From Glandiceps talaboti (Eukaryota > Hemichordata > Enteropneusta > Spengelidae): DNA of 64,000 nucleotides. Shown here in pieces: positions 29,201-37,218 of this stretch (the stretch's first letter is position 1; each line of letters starts with the position of its first letter). Where the stretch lies: NCBI RefSeq assembly GCF_964340395.1, contig NC_135563.1, positions 14,455,151-14,519,150 of the forward strand, given 5' to 3'. The translations under genes and the position numbers were made by a program. The notes beneath the pieces are model-generated. The model made no database searches and was not told where the DNA came from. It worked only from the letters and a program-made list of their open reading frames with translations.

Positions 29201-32200
29201 CCATTCTGTTCTTGATATCCATTTGTTTTGATTCATTGCTTAATATATATGTCTGTATAATTATTCTATGTATTTTATGTATTTTCATATTTGTCTATGG
29301 TAACAGTAATTTCTTTACCTCGACCCTTCTGAGAAGAGTCTACATGTATAGTATGGGGAAACAGTCTATGGTACTATCTGAGTTTATTAAATAAAGTCCC
29401 TGTTCGCCACCATCTTGTAATCCCCTTTCTTTAAATCCATCTCTTCAAGCAACACACAAGCCAGTATTTGTTGAGTATAGTTCTATAGAGTAACTTTTAC
29501 ACATGTAGGTTTAATGCCTATATTTCTATGGCATGCAATACATGTACAGCCCAACTGAATACCACATGGAATCATATCAATTTTTCAATGTATCATTCCT
29601 TCAAACAGATGTCCTCAGGGATTTCCATATTTCCCAATTACTGCCTTAAAACGATAACCAATTCTCAGTACCTGCAATAGCATGCTAGAGGGTCAATTAT
29701 AGAACAAAAAGGTTGACTTATTCTGACACACGCCTACATGTATGCTAATGTGAAGCGCGTGGGGCGGAAGTTATGGTGTCAACCAAGAAATCGAATGTTT
29801 GTTCTATTTCAGTTCAATTTATGTACACGTCACCATACACATTGTACAATATGAATATTTAGACAATACACGTATATGAACGATGAAAAAACAGGAAAAT
29901 ATAAAAATCAGTCTTGTAGTAGTTCTACACTCAGAGCTTACATGTATGTAATGTACACATGTAAAACCTTGTATATTTCAACTGGATCACTCAGTCTTCT
30001 TCAGCTACTACAAATATGATTCCAGAGCAAGGACACATTTTTGGTTGTAGCTAAATATTAGCATATTATCTACACACCACAGAGTACAATGATAAAGTAC
30101 AAAGTACATTGTAATTTACAAACAAAAAGTACATAGCAAATTTACAGACAAAAAAGAAAGCTAGTACCAGTATGTCATAACATATTGGTAATATTTTGTC
30201 TTAGTATATAGGAACTAAGATCAGTCCATCTACAGAGTGATGTAGTTTTACTTGGTATGTAGTTGATTTTTCAGTTTTTACATAGTGTTAATTCTTTTAC
30301 TGGTCCTACATGTAATTGTATGTATTCACTTGCGTATTACAAAGGTTTCAGTTTAATTACAATTTCATTCTTATATATACAAGAAATTGAACAATAATTT
30401 TTTGTCTCGCTTTCACCATTGAACCCAATGGTTTTCAATTAAGTCATTTGCATTCTACAGGAGTTCTACAATTCCCTGTACAATTCATTCTTGTAAAATG
30501 AAAGTTTTTTGACTTTCACTAACCCAGTGAATCTGGATGAAAGCGAATGACCTGAACTGTTGCTGTGTGTCCTTCCATGTATAGAATAACCTTGTTCCTA
30601 AAAACAAATACTGCAGGCATCTATTTAAACATGTCAATTAATGTAAGTGGCCAATTTTCATGTGAACTCACATTATCAGGGGTACTTTCAATGTTTACCT
30701 TTGCTTGGATAACAGTTAATCAAATTAAACCACCCTCCAGTTAACAGATACTGAGATAATAATACTTACAAACAGTCTGAGGAGAATGCACTTTCAAACT
30801 TTGCAATCTATGTTAAATTGGAGTTTGAAAGGCTAACATTTTGAAGTGGTTGATTAACCAACATTTCTAGTATCCTATTAGTACTCATTTTACTATACTG
30901 CACACTGTCCCATTCAGACAAGAGAGAGACAAACCTCAGAATTTTTGTAGTCACATTTAGTAAAGTTGTAAATGACAAGTCAACTCTATGCAATTTAAGT
31001 CAAGGATGTTTCTTTCATCTGAGCAATTCAAGCAGAACAATGACTGGGCAGCATATGGGTCAATGACAATGGGGTAGTGTGCAATGAAAGGACATGTATT
31101 TTGAGGTCTACCATGGCAGACTAGTATTACATTTGTATTTTGCATGGCAGTATACAGAAATTGTCATCAGAATCGGTTTCTGGTTCAGTGTGACCCATGA
31201 TAAGGTTACTGATGACGCTGTTACAATAATACACTTTGCTATTTTACAGGGTTCATCAACAAAGAGCAATTGAGATACCATGCAAAAATACCTCCTAAAA
31301 TTAGATGTACAAAATGTTTACTATATCAATAGATTTGAAATCACAAGTTCGGATGCAGAAAATTTATACTACTGCCCCTCCCCTAAAAATAAACACCACC
31401 ATTACAGAATACAAATTTTGTATCTTCATAAGTGATCCCTTCTTTATTTCTTTTACTTTTATATACATGTAATCCAGTGTATTCTGCTTCATCATCTATT
31501 TCAATGATTTGAAATTTCGGTTGATCAGTTTTCCAATACCTTGATAACTATTCACATTATACTTAGCTAGACAGCCCTGGACAGATAACAGGAACATATA
31601 TTTACATGATTGAGGGGTTTATCTGCATTAAAAATTCCTAAGGCCGAATAAAAAAAATTTTTGGTTCCAGTTACCCAACCCCCACCTAGTTTTTCACGCC
31701 GACCTTAAACCTTTTTCAAGTATTTGAAAAAAAATAAAATAAAATCGTGAAAATCGTGAAGTCTCGCAAGAAATAGTGGATGCGGAAACTGACTATTCTT
31801 CCAACCTGTAATGGCTGTACATTTGATAGGAAGAAATAAACAACACAGAGACCATTTGGAAAACAATGGAAACCCTGAACTAAACACACACATATGAAAA
31901 AAATATATATATATAATAAAATAAAATGAAAAATCTACCTATCCCACCTATTTCAAAATTGAATGTAATCGGAACCACACAATTTTTTTTTATGCCTACT
32001 CATAAGTAGATCTGAAAAATATTTTATAAATAGGATTTACTCTTTCATCCAGATCATGATGACACCAAAAACAGCATGACTGTTGCTACTGACTACTTCA
32101 TATACCATTTGTTCTCTTAGTATAAATCATACTAATTTTTATTTTAATATCAATATTATTTATCTTAAATTTTCACCTCTTTTAATTCAAAAACAATTTT

Positions 32201-33022
32201 TTATTTAAGTCAGCAGGTATCTTGAAACTTCCAAACCTGTGAACACTAGATAGTATTTCCCATGTTGCCGTCAGTAACTCGTACTGGAAGTGTGTGTGGA
32301 GTGAATACCCAGTGCCTATAATTCAATTACAAAACTACGTGTGTTTTTTTTTTTAAAACAGTTATAGTTAAAAGCATAAATCCGCTTACCTGACAGAAAT
32401 CTATACTATCAATGATAGCATTCATTTCTTCAGAGTACCAGTCCAAACTGATAACTAAAAGTGCTTCGTTGATTCGCGGCACTGTTTTCATTGAATTCAC
32501 TAAATACTGCAAATATTCATGTCTTTCGTGTCCCTGTACAACTATAACAACACTGTCTTCGGGTCTGGAGGGAAATTTATCACGATTGTGAATATATTGC
32601 CTATGGTTGACATCCAACATTGCTTCTTTAATCTCGTCAAGATTAGTAAGGCTTACTTTAGCTCGCGTCCATTTTTGAGATATTATATCTCCATTTCCAA
32701 ATTTTAGTACTGTGTCGTTTTGTGTTTTCCCCGACGTCCTGTCAGAGGAAGAGTTAGTCCTTACGACCTTAGGTAGTGTTGTCCTCGCAAGAATTTTTCC
32801 TTGTGCTACGTCAATCGGTTCCGCATCATTGTTCACCCGTTGTGTGTCCTGTACCTGTATGTGTGTAATTGGATCCTCGACATGTTTCCCTTCATATACG
32901 GGGTGTCCCTGAGGTCGTCTAGATCGATGGTTTGTCTCTTCATTTGACACAACTATATACAGACTTACTGTCACTACACACACAAGAAGCAGTAGCAATT
33001 TGAAAACTCGAAATGGTCGCAT
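896..33022 (-). CDS. MGAT2: MGAT2, alpha-1,6-mannosyl-glycoprotein 2-beta-N-acetylglucosaminyltransferase (GnT-II), 5' four exons
   Basis: Seen: four minus-strand exons (33022-32390, 14579-14482, 1533-1434, 1026-896) with GT-AG borders and matching phases encode 320 residues plus two bases. The ATG at 33022 gives MRPFRVFK followed by a hydrophobic segment (residues about 9-25), a type II Golgi signal anchor. A stem with NSS and NDT sequons follows. The catalytic region begins near residue 157 (VVIVVQGHERHEYLQ), then FYPYSIQVYKDEFPG, DCPRDMPKPK, YGHYREPRYTMTKHHWWWK and EEDHYVVPDF (EED at 299-301, the metal/UDP site of this family). Known: GnT-II adds GlcNAc from UDP-GlcNAc to the alpha-1,6 arm of the N-glycan in the medial Golgi. 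Odd: the vertebrate gene has a single coding exon, whereas this one has introns of about 17.8 and 12.9 kb. The C-terminal part, including downstream catalytic residues, lies left of the window. The family call is firm; one-to-one orthology is inferred. Confidence 0.92.
1434..1533 (-). CDS. MGAT2: MGAT2 exon 3 (HYRE...TKHHWWWK motif)
   Basis: 100 bp with acceptor TTTTCAG and donor GGAAG/GTAAGA. The one-base phase joins exon 2 to give K-AEGVKC-NNWEHPDQ, then YGHYREPRYTMTKHHWWWK, the best conserved block of the family. It is too short to be found by ORF length alone. Confidence 0.94.
2021..2098 (+). repeat. Dispersed repeat, copy 1 (family also at 11268-11325 and 42575-42675)
   Basis: It shares the core AACCACAGCCTCTTTTATGG and, with the copy near 42.6 kb, also AGCTCTGGTTTGC(A/G)AGAATG. 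The copy near 11.3 kb is inverted. This is an unclassified interspersed repeat. Confidence 0.6.
3478..3542. repeat. Perfect 28-bp inverted repeat, 9-nt loop
   Basis: The arms 3478-3505 and 3515-3542 are exact reverse complements with loop CAATACAGT. A transcript would fold into a perfect 28-bp stem. It lies in MGAT2 intron 2. Confidence 0.97.
4360..4560. repeat. Foldback element, copy A (decayed)
   Basis: Arms contain GACCTATGGGCTTTGTCACT and AGTGACAAGGCCTCTTAGGTC around 4450-4515, with outer arms around CAATATTTTTCTTTATTCAG and CTGAACACAGAAAAATAT. It matches the element at 10202-10345 in arms and in the flank before it. Confidence 0.7.
6430..6607 (+). repeat. Compound microsatellite (CA)n-(GACA)n with a dispersed-repeat flank
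   Basis: CA units occupy about 6430-6514 and GACA units about 6528-6607. The left flank (about 6340-6424, ATGGCAATCAGTTCAGTGG) looks like the tail of an interspersed repeat that commonly ends in such arrays. All ORFs across it are low complexity. Confidence 0.95.
8684..8763. repeat. Imperfect hairpin, about 32-bp arms
   Basis: The arms 8684-8715 and 8732-8763 pair with several mismatches around a 16-nt loop (AATCACTCAGATGTCATCA against TGATGACTTCCGAGTGATT). The size and imperfect pairing are like a small foldback or a microRNA precursor. Confidence 0.7.
8770..9190 (+). repeat. Degenerate tandem repeat, 58-94 bp spacing, five units
   Basis: Units share ATACCAC, GCAAGAATCCAT and TTAC...ATAGCCAGGA blocks. 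The ATACCAC anchor occurs near 8776, 8861, 8949, 9043 and 9101. Confidence 0.8.
9911..10028 (+). mobile_element. Decayed GIY-YIG endonuclease fragment, probably Penelope-like element
   Basis: Seen: TATGTAGGG (YVG), then after a one-base frame slip GKRELKIRIKEHLYSIRT, HKDPPVTCHFQKY and a stop. Known: the pattern YxG..GR.L..R..EH, then a KD.PV..HF tail, is typical of the C-terminal GIY-YIG nuclease of Penelope-like retroelements. Inference: this is a dead remnant, continuous with the foldback at 10202-10345. Another GIY-YIG protein is possible but less likely given the frameshift and the intronic position. Confidence 0.5.
10202..10345. repeat. Foldback element, copy B (better preserved)
   Basis: A 24-bp perfect inner stem (10237-10260 and 10279-10302, GTGACCTAAGGGGCCTTTGT...) with an 18-nt loop is continued by imperfect outer arms to about 65 bp. 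The same family is at 4360-4560. Both copies follow a shared sequence, CACAAGCCAA..ATTG.CTTTGAACAGAAA, at about 4218 and 9537. Confidence 0.85.
11268..11325 (-). repeat. Dispersed repeat, copy 2
   Basis: The reverse complement contains AACCACAGCCTCTTTTACGG, the core of the family at 2021-2098 and 42575-42675. Only the core part is present. Confidence 0.5.
12358..12383. repeat. Poly-C tract
   Basis: A C run broken by one T. Similar homopolymers are at 18485-18502 (C), 25395-25413 (G, two runs) and 43353-43366 (C). Confidence 0.95.
14063..14216 (+). repeat. Compound (CAGA)n/(CA)n microsatellite
   Basis: Mixed CACAGA units are followed by GACA units (about 14108-14161) and CA units to 14216, just downstream (in minus-strand gene sense) of MGAT2 exon 2. 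Confidence 0.95.
14482..14579 (-). CDS. MGAT2: MGAT2 exon 2
   Basis: 98 bp with acceptor TTCTAG at 14580 and donor GTAAGT at 14481. It reads VIQIFYPYSIQVYKDEFPG then FHPNDCPRDMPKP, matching the conserved GnT-II segment after the FCP/FCQ position. It ends in phase 2, which exon 3 completes. Confidence 0.93.
14757..14915 (+). mobile_element. tRNA-derived SINE (decayed)
   Basis: Seen: an A-box-like stretch TGATCAAATGGTTAGAG (about 14766-14782) and an exact B-box form GTTCAACCC (14811-14819), at tRNA-like spacing, followed by a non-tRNA body. The form is that of an internal Pol III promoter of a SINE head. The 3' end is unclear. It cannot fold into a full tRNA. Confidence 0.5.
15989..16012. repeat. 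Poly-T tract
   Basis: A 24-bp T run, possibly the tail of a minus-strand retroposon, but no body is recognisable. Confidence 0.8.
16294..16338. repeat. Perfect 20-bp inverted repeat, 5-nt loop
   Basis: TCAAATTAAGAAAAATATCA (16294-16313) and its exact reverse complement (16319-16338). Confidence 0.95.
17725..18340 (+). repeat. Diverged direct repeats
   Basis: The block CACAAAAGACAAA...ACTAAATTGACTACAT.CCAGTAGTAT occurs at about 17727-17795 and 18266-18335. Between them a second block (ATTTCCCTATC..., GCTAGGCATA) recurs about every 140 bp. Confidence 0.6.
19836..20183 (+). mobile_element. MITE-like element, copy 1
   Basis: About 348 bp with terminal inverted repeats. The left end is AAGGCCTAAAAAAATAATTG then TTTGGTTCC; the right end is GGAACCACACAG, a T run and ATTAGGCCTA. 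The inside includes TAATGGCTGTACAT and ATAGGAAGAAATAAACAACA, shared with copies 2 and 3. No transposase frame, so it is non-autonomous. The autonomous family is unknown. Confidence 0.8.
20840..21015 (+). repeat. Dispersed repeat, copy 1 (inverted copy at 48310-48530)
   Basis: It shares ATATAAATGTGATGACGTTAT, CATCCCCACATGA and GATTACTACTG.CATGCGC with the reverse complement of 48310-48530. Unclassified interspersed element. Confidence 0.65.
24133..24500 (+). repeat. Tandem repeat, about 126-136 bp, nearly three copies
   Basis: Copies start at 24133, 24269 and 24395 (CTGTTGGTAGCTAC...). Each contains CACCAGAATTGGATTCA and CATTTTCAGACAATGAAATT. The third copy is incomplete. Confidence 0.9.
26641..26936 (-). 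mobile_element. MITE-like element, copy 3 (inverted orientation, internally shortened)
   Basis: It starts with TAGGCGTAAAAAAAAAATTG then TGTGGTTCCG and ends with CTGAACCAAACAA, a T run and TTAATAGGCCTTA, the inverse of copy 1. The inside has GTACAGCCATTACAGATAGG but lacks part of the middle region. Confidence 0.75.
27790..28290 (-). pseudogene. Unassigned coding-like remnant (possible retroelement 3' end)
   Basis: On the minus strand 28228-28031 reads without ATG as a polar, coding-like peptide (...SAKDQIISDDICLQL..., IARDTKQEIVDLPSLL, RKKDS, stop), followed by a TGATGATGATGATGATG stretch and a segment with a less AT-rich composition than its surroundings. I do not recognise the family. It could be the end of a LINE or a decayed exon. 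Confidence 0.3.
28561..28627 (+). repeat. Pyrimidine-rich (C/T) stretch
   Basis: CCTCCTCATATCCCCTCCCA and following bases are almost pure C/T on the plus strand. No further function is visible. Confidence 0.7.
31640..31999 (+). mobile_element. MITE-like element, copy 2
   Basis: About 360 bp, collinear with copy 1 along its whole length (TGGTTCCAGTTACC near the left end, TAATCGGAACCACACAA at the right). The left terminus has decayed to AAGGCCGAATAAAAA. It lies about 390 bp downstream of the donor of MGAT2 exon 1. Confidence 0.8.
32390..33022 (-). CDS. MGAT2: MGAT2 exon 1 (start codon, signal anchor, stem, first catalytic strand)
   Basis: 211 codons, ending in phase 0 with FCQ before the donor GTAAGC at 32389. 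An upstream in-frame TTG at 33043 is not used as the start because the first ATG is at 33022, and MRPFRVFK lines up with the MRFRIYK start of the human enzyme. The frame stays open past the donor to 32327, but that extension is intronic. Confidence 0.93.
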
Positions 33023-33547
33023 TTCATGATCTATCACAGGCAACTATAACTGAAAGCGTCCTGTGCGTACATTAAAGGGTTTGTATATCAAACATACCGT
33101 TTTTCCAGTCACTGATCGTACTTTTTCTTATAGAAAACGTCAAAATACACTCTTTCCCATTGAAATGTGATCTGAGCGAGAAAGTTGCTGTACTGAACAT
33201 CTGTTCAACGCCTCTACTACGCCGACGGTCTGTAGCACTCTCACGCGCATGTCTACTACGGTGACAGCTCCCCTAACCATACCATTATTCTGTCACAATA
33301 TGCGGTCTGTACGGCTTCCTATCTTAAAAAAATATATTTTAGTAATAATATATAAGTTCCTCGTTGGTAGACTATGTATAAAGTAATGAAGCGCGCCTTA
33401 TTTTATTTCCAAATGATTAGAGACATTCGCATGCAACAACTGGTTTATCATCTATGAAAAACTCACCAATTAATTTGTCATATATATCCATAATCACTAA
33501 GATAGGGTAGCTTAATTTCTCGCCGAGTCGGCAATGTGGCAGCAGTG
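33023..33547. promoter_or_regulatory. Bidirectional promoter region between MGAT2 and PGM3
   Basis: 525 bp separates the two divergent ATGs. Seen: a CpG-bearing GC-richer patch at about 33180-33275 (CTACTACGCCGACGGTCTGT, CACGCGCATG), AAGCGCGCC near 33390, and a TATA-like AATATATAAG near 33345. The PGM3 leader has the small palindrome GCCGAGTCGGC (33522-33532). Inference: one shared promoter drives both genes. The transcription start sites are not visible. Confidence 0.65.
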
Positions 33548-33548
33548 A
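33534..33548 (+). promoter_or_regulatory. Four-codon uORF overlapping the PGM3 start codon
   Basis: ATG TGG CAG CAG TGA (MWQQ stop) is out of frame with PGM3, and its TGA shares its last A with the PGM3 ATG (TGATG). The uORF start has G at -3 and T at +4 (moderate). The PGM3 start has G at -3 and G at +4 (better). It may tune initiation by leaky scanning or reinitiation if the mRNA begins upstream. Confidence 0.6.
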
Positions 33549-33645
33549 TGGCAAATGAATGGTTACCAGCCCTGAAGGGCTCCGCGAAACACCCGAAAAC
33601 AGATGACAGACACTTTACTTACGGTACTGCAGGATTCCGAGCAAG
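33548..33645 (+). CDS. PGM3: PGM3 exon 1
   Basis: [11 protein letters not shown] to [10 protein letters not shown], ending in phase 2 before donor GTATGG. The frame stays open into the intron to 33766, but that part is not conserved. Confidence 0.95.
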
Positions 33646-36382
33646 GTATGGATTACAAACGAACCGTGGAAACAGAAAATTGAAGCAAATCTCAAAAATG
33701 ATGGACGATTCATCCGCCCACACAAATCGTATTGTCTTCATCTCTCATCTTCCGCACTTGCCATGATTTCTTGAAATGTGACATCAAACAATTCACATCA
33801 CATGTAATATCAGACAATTTCATGTAATTTTTCTTGTGTCTGTTGTGCAGACTTTGAAAACTAGAAACAAGCAAAATTAAACGAAAACATGACTGATCAT
33901 TTAAAATTAATTTAATTTAATAGTACACGGATGATGAACACAAACATTATTATTATAATTTATATGTGATATAATTACTCAAAAACGCATTCATTTGTTT
34001 GAATTATCTCACATATTAATCTAATTTTCTTATTAACATTAATAGTAAATTTATTTGGATTTGATGTATGGTTTACTATGGTCTTGTTTAATTTCGTTGA
34101 ACTTCATTGATTTCAAGTTGTAGGTCACAAAAAAATCATTACAATCAAGACATCCAATGACAACCTCAGTTACATCTTGAAATATTAGATCATACTGCTG
34201 ATTCTCAAAGTTTCTGAGTGACTGTTTTAATCACATGAACATAACTGATGTGATTGACACCTCTTGGTCAGGTGACTGAGTTATAGGGTAAATGCAGGGT
34301 TGTAGTAGATCCAGGGAGGTTTTTATCAGTCTATGAGGTACAACGTTTCTGTTGATGTCCCTGGAGTGACAGACTTTGTATTAAAGTGGCCATATGGATG
34401 AGAATTTGGTATTTATTTTGGATTTTTATTTTATAAAACAGCTACACTATGTTTTTCTAATTGAAAAAATAATGTGAAATAACATATACTAAGTCTATGT
34501 TTGCAACTCAATAAACTGCAAAAGATTAAACAATGTGTAAAATGTTTGTTATTGTACGTACAATAACAAACTTTTTGCACTTTTTGCATCTTTTTGCAAT
34601 GTACTGGGTTATGAACAAGGACTTGGTATATGTTATTTCACATTATTTTTTCAAGTAGAAAAACATAGTGTAGCTGTTTTATAAAATAAAAATCCAAAAT
34701 AAATACCAAATTCTCATCCATATGGCCACTTTAACTGACCTAAGAGGTAAACACTTATGTCAGCTGGCATAGGAGGTGCAAAATAATCACAACTGTGAAT
34801 ACTTGAGTGATTCCGAGGAAAATCTTCTAGGTATCAACTACATCATAGACATAGGGAACAATGTATTACTTGTATGTGAATAATTTGTTTGATGAAAATT
34901 GTATAATCAAAAAAACAGTACAAAGCAAAATACAATTGCTAAATTGGTATACTAATATTTTTCCACTCCCAGAACAATTCTATTTTAATGAATTTTCTAT
35001 GCCAACCAGGCAATAAAAGTGACACCATGTTTTAACATTTTTTCGTCATCATAATATGACGTGGCTTAGTTAATAGTTGTGACTATACAAAAGAATATCA
35101 AGAAAATCTTCTCTTTTTTCTTTTATATCAATTTGTATAAATACACTTAGTCAGTTATTGTGAGACATGGTGTAGTGAAAGTGATTGTAATGTACAGTGT
35201 ACCTGAACGATGATAGTCCTCACACATGCTCCTGAATACTGCCCTCTTGAGGCAGACAACTGTGTAGTTTCATAAAAGGTACAACATGCGTTTTTAATAT
35301 CAACAAAACATGTTTTTGTTATAAAGAGGCAGACAGGGTCAAAATGAAATCAAACAGACTAGTTGAATACATGTGTCTTTTTCTCTCAAATAGTCACCAA
35401 GAAATCAAGAACATCTCTACAAATATACATGGCAGATATATGATATGGGGTACAAGAACACATGTGCCCGGGTCCCAATATATCAACCAATCTTTAGTCC
35501 AATTTTCAGTTAAACTCTCAGCCTTCATGTTAGTCTTCTTGAGCTAAGAAAACATGCTTAAGATGGTCTTTTTTGGATTAAGTAAACCATTAGTTCTCTG
35601 ATAAACTGGAAATGATATTGGAAAAAGAAGTGTTGATTTGTGACATGAATGGTTTACTTTTTCTATAGTTTTCCTTTTGATCATTTAATTATCTTGTTAT
35701 ACTTTTTTGAATTCTTACAGGGCAGATACATTGGATCATGTGTTATATCGTTCTGGTTTAATAGCTGCTCTAAGATCCAAAGCAACCAAAGGTAAATGTG
35801 ATTTCAAATTTAACAAATTTACTGACTTTGATTGCTCATAATGTGGCATTGATTTTGAAAATTAGCTAACTGCTATTGGAGCTTGTTGAAATACCTGGAA
35901 CTCCCTACCAGACAACTTGAAAACAGCTGAAAACACTAGTATATTTAAAAGGCTATACAAAACCCACTACTTGGACGCTCAGCCCAAGTAGCCAGGTGCT
36001 AAAACGTCACCTGGTTTTTCAGCCAGGTACAAGAAGAGATATCACCAATTGTCTTAGTTTCAACTGTTTCTGTCCCCTTGTTCAGTCATGTAACTTTGTA
36101 TTCATTGCATCCGTTTGCGAATTCTTTGTCACTCTGCTGTGTGTTAGTTCACAATTCGCTCATCGAGTATTTTTTTTTCTCACATTAATTTATTGTGCAG
36201 TGTTTTGCTTTCGTTCTGTCTGAGCATGTGTGTATGATTTTTTTTTTTTTTTTGTCCAGTGTGAGGGCCTCAACGGAAAGAAGTGTTTCACTTACTTTTG
36301 TACTGTAATACTTACTTGAGCTACCCTGAATAAATATATTTTATTATTATTTAGCTAGAAGGATCTTGAGTTATCCGTCCTT

Positions 36383-36452
<70 letters not shown>

Positions 36453-37095
36453 TGTGTGTCTGTGTGTTTGTGTGTGTGTCTGTATGTATGTCTGTCTGTC
36501 TGTCTGTCTGTCTGTCTGAGTGAGTGAGATACAGAGAAGTCTTTTAGATTCTATGGAATTCACAGCGATGTGTAGTACAAGAACAATTAATCAATATCAG
36601 TATATATGGTAATTTTTAACACAGCTGCTGTTGGTGTGATGATAACTGCTTCTCATAACCCAGAATGTGATAACGGTGTCAAGTTGATTGATCCCCTGGG
36701 TGAAATGTTGAAAGTCAGCTGGGAACATCATGTTACCAGTGTTGTCAATGCAAGGTATGTAAAGAATATCAAGTAAGAATGTAATGCTTCCGTTCATTGC
36801 AATACACTGGTAATACACTAAAATACATAAATATGAAGTACAAGTTGTAATACTGGTCAGAATAGTTGTAGTATTTATATTGATAACTAATGATGATAAT
36901 GATGATTATGATGATGATGTCTTCCGATACTACATGTACCGTTTTCACCTTTGTATTTGTAATTATAGAATCTTTCGAGACATTATAATCGCACCGTGTA
37001 CTCTACTAGAGTACGTTCGCCCTGCTACCCTTGTATGTATTTCTGGCCTTTTTAATTGTAACAGGGTTTAAACAGGAATAAATGTTCCTTAAAAA

Positions 37096-37127
<32 letters not shown>

Positions 37128-37128
37128 A

Positions 37129-37218
<90 letters not shown>

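Larger units (their letters stand above)
14580..32389 (-). other. MGAT2 intron 1 (about 17.8 kb)
   Basis: No exon with family similarity was seen on either strand. It holds a SINE, three MITE-like elements (19836-20183, 26641-26936, 31640-31999), tandem repeats at 24133-24500, a coding-like remnant on the minus strand at 27790-28290, hairpins, homopolymers and many TACATGTA palindromes. Confidence 0.75.

Noticed and set aside
33023-33043. MGAT2 start seven codons upstream
   Set aside because: The upstream codon is TTG; the ATG at 33022 gives the family-typical short cytosolic tail.
33536-33547. PGM3 start at an upstream GTG (MAAV...)
   Set aside because: Eukaryotic initiation at GTG is not expected and the in-frame ATG at 33548 has a good context.
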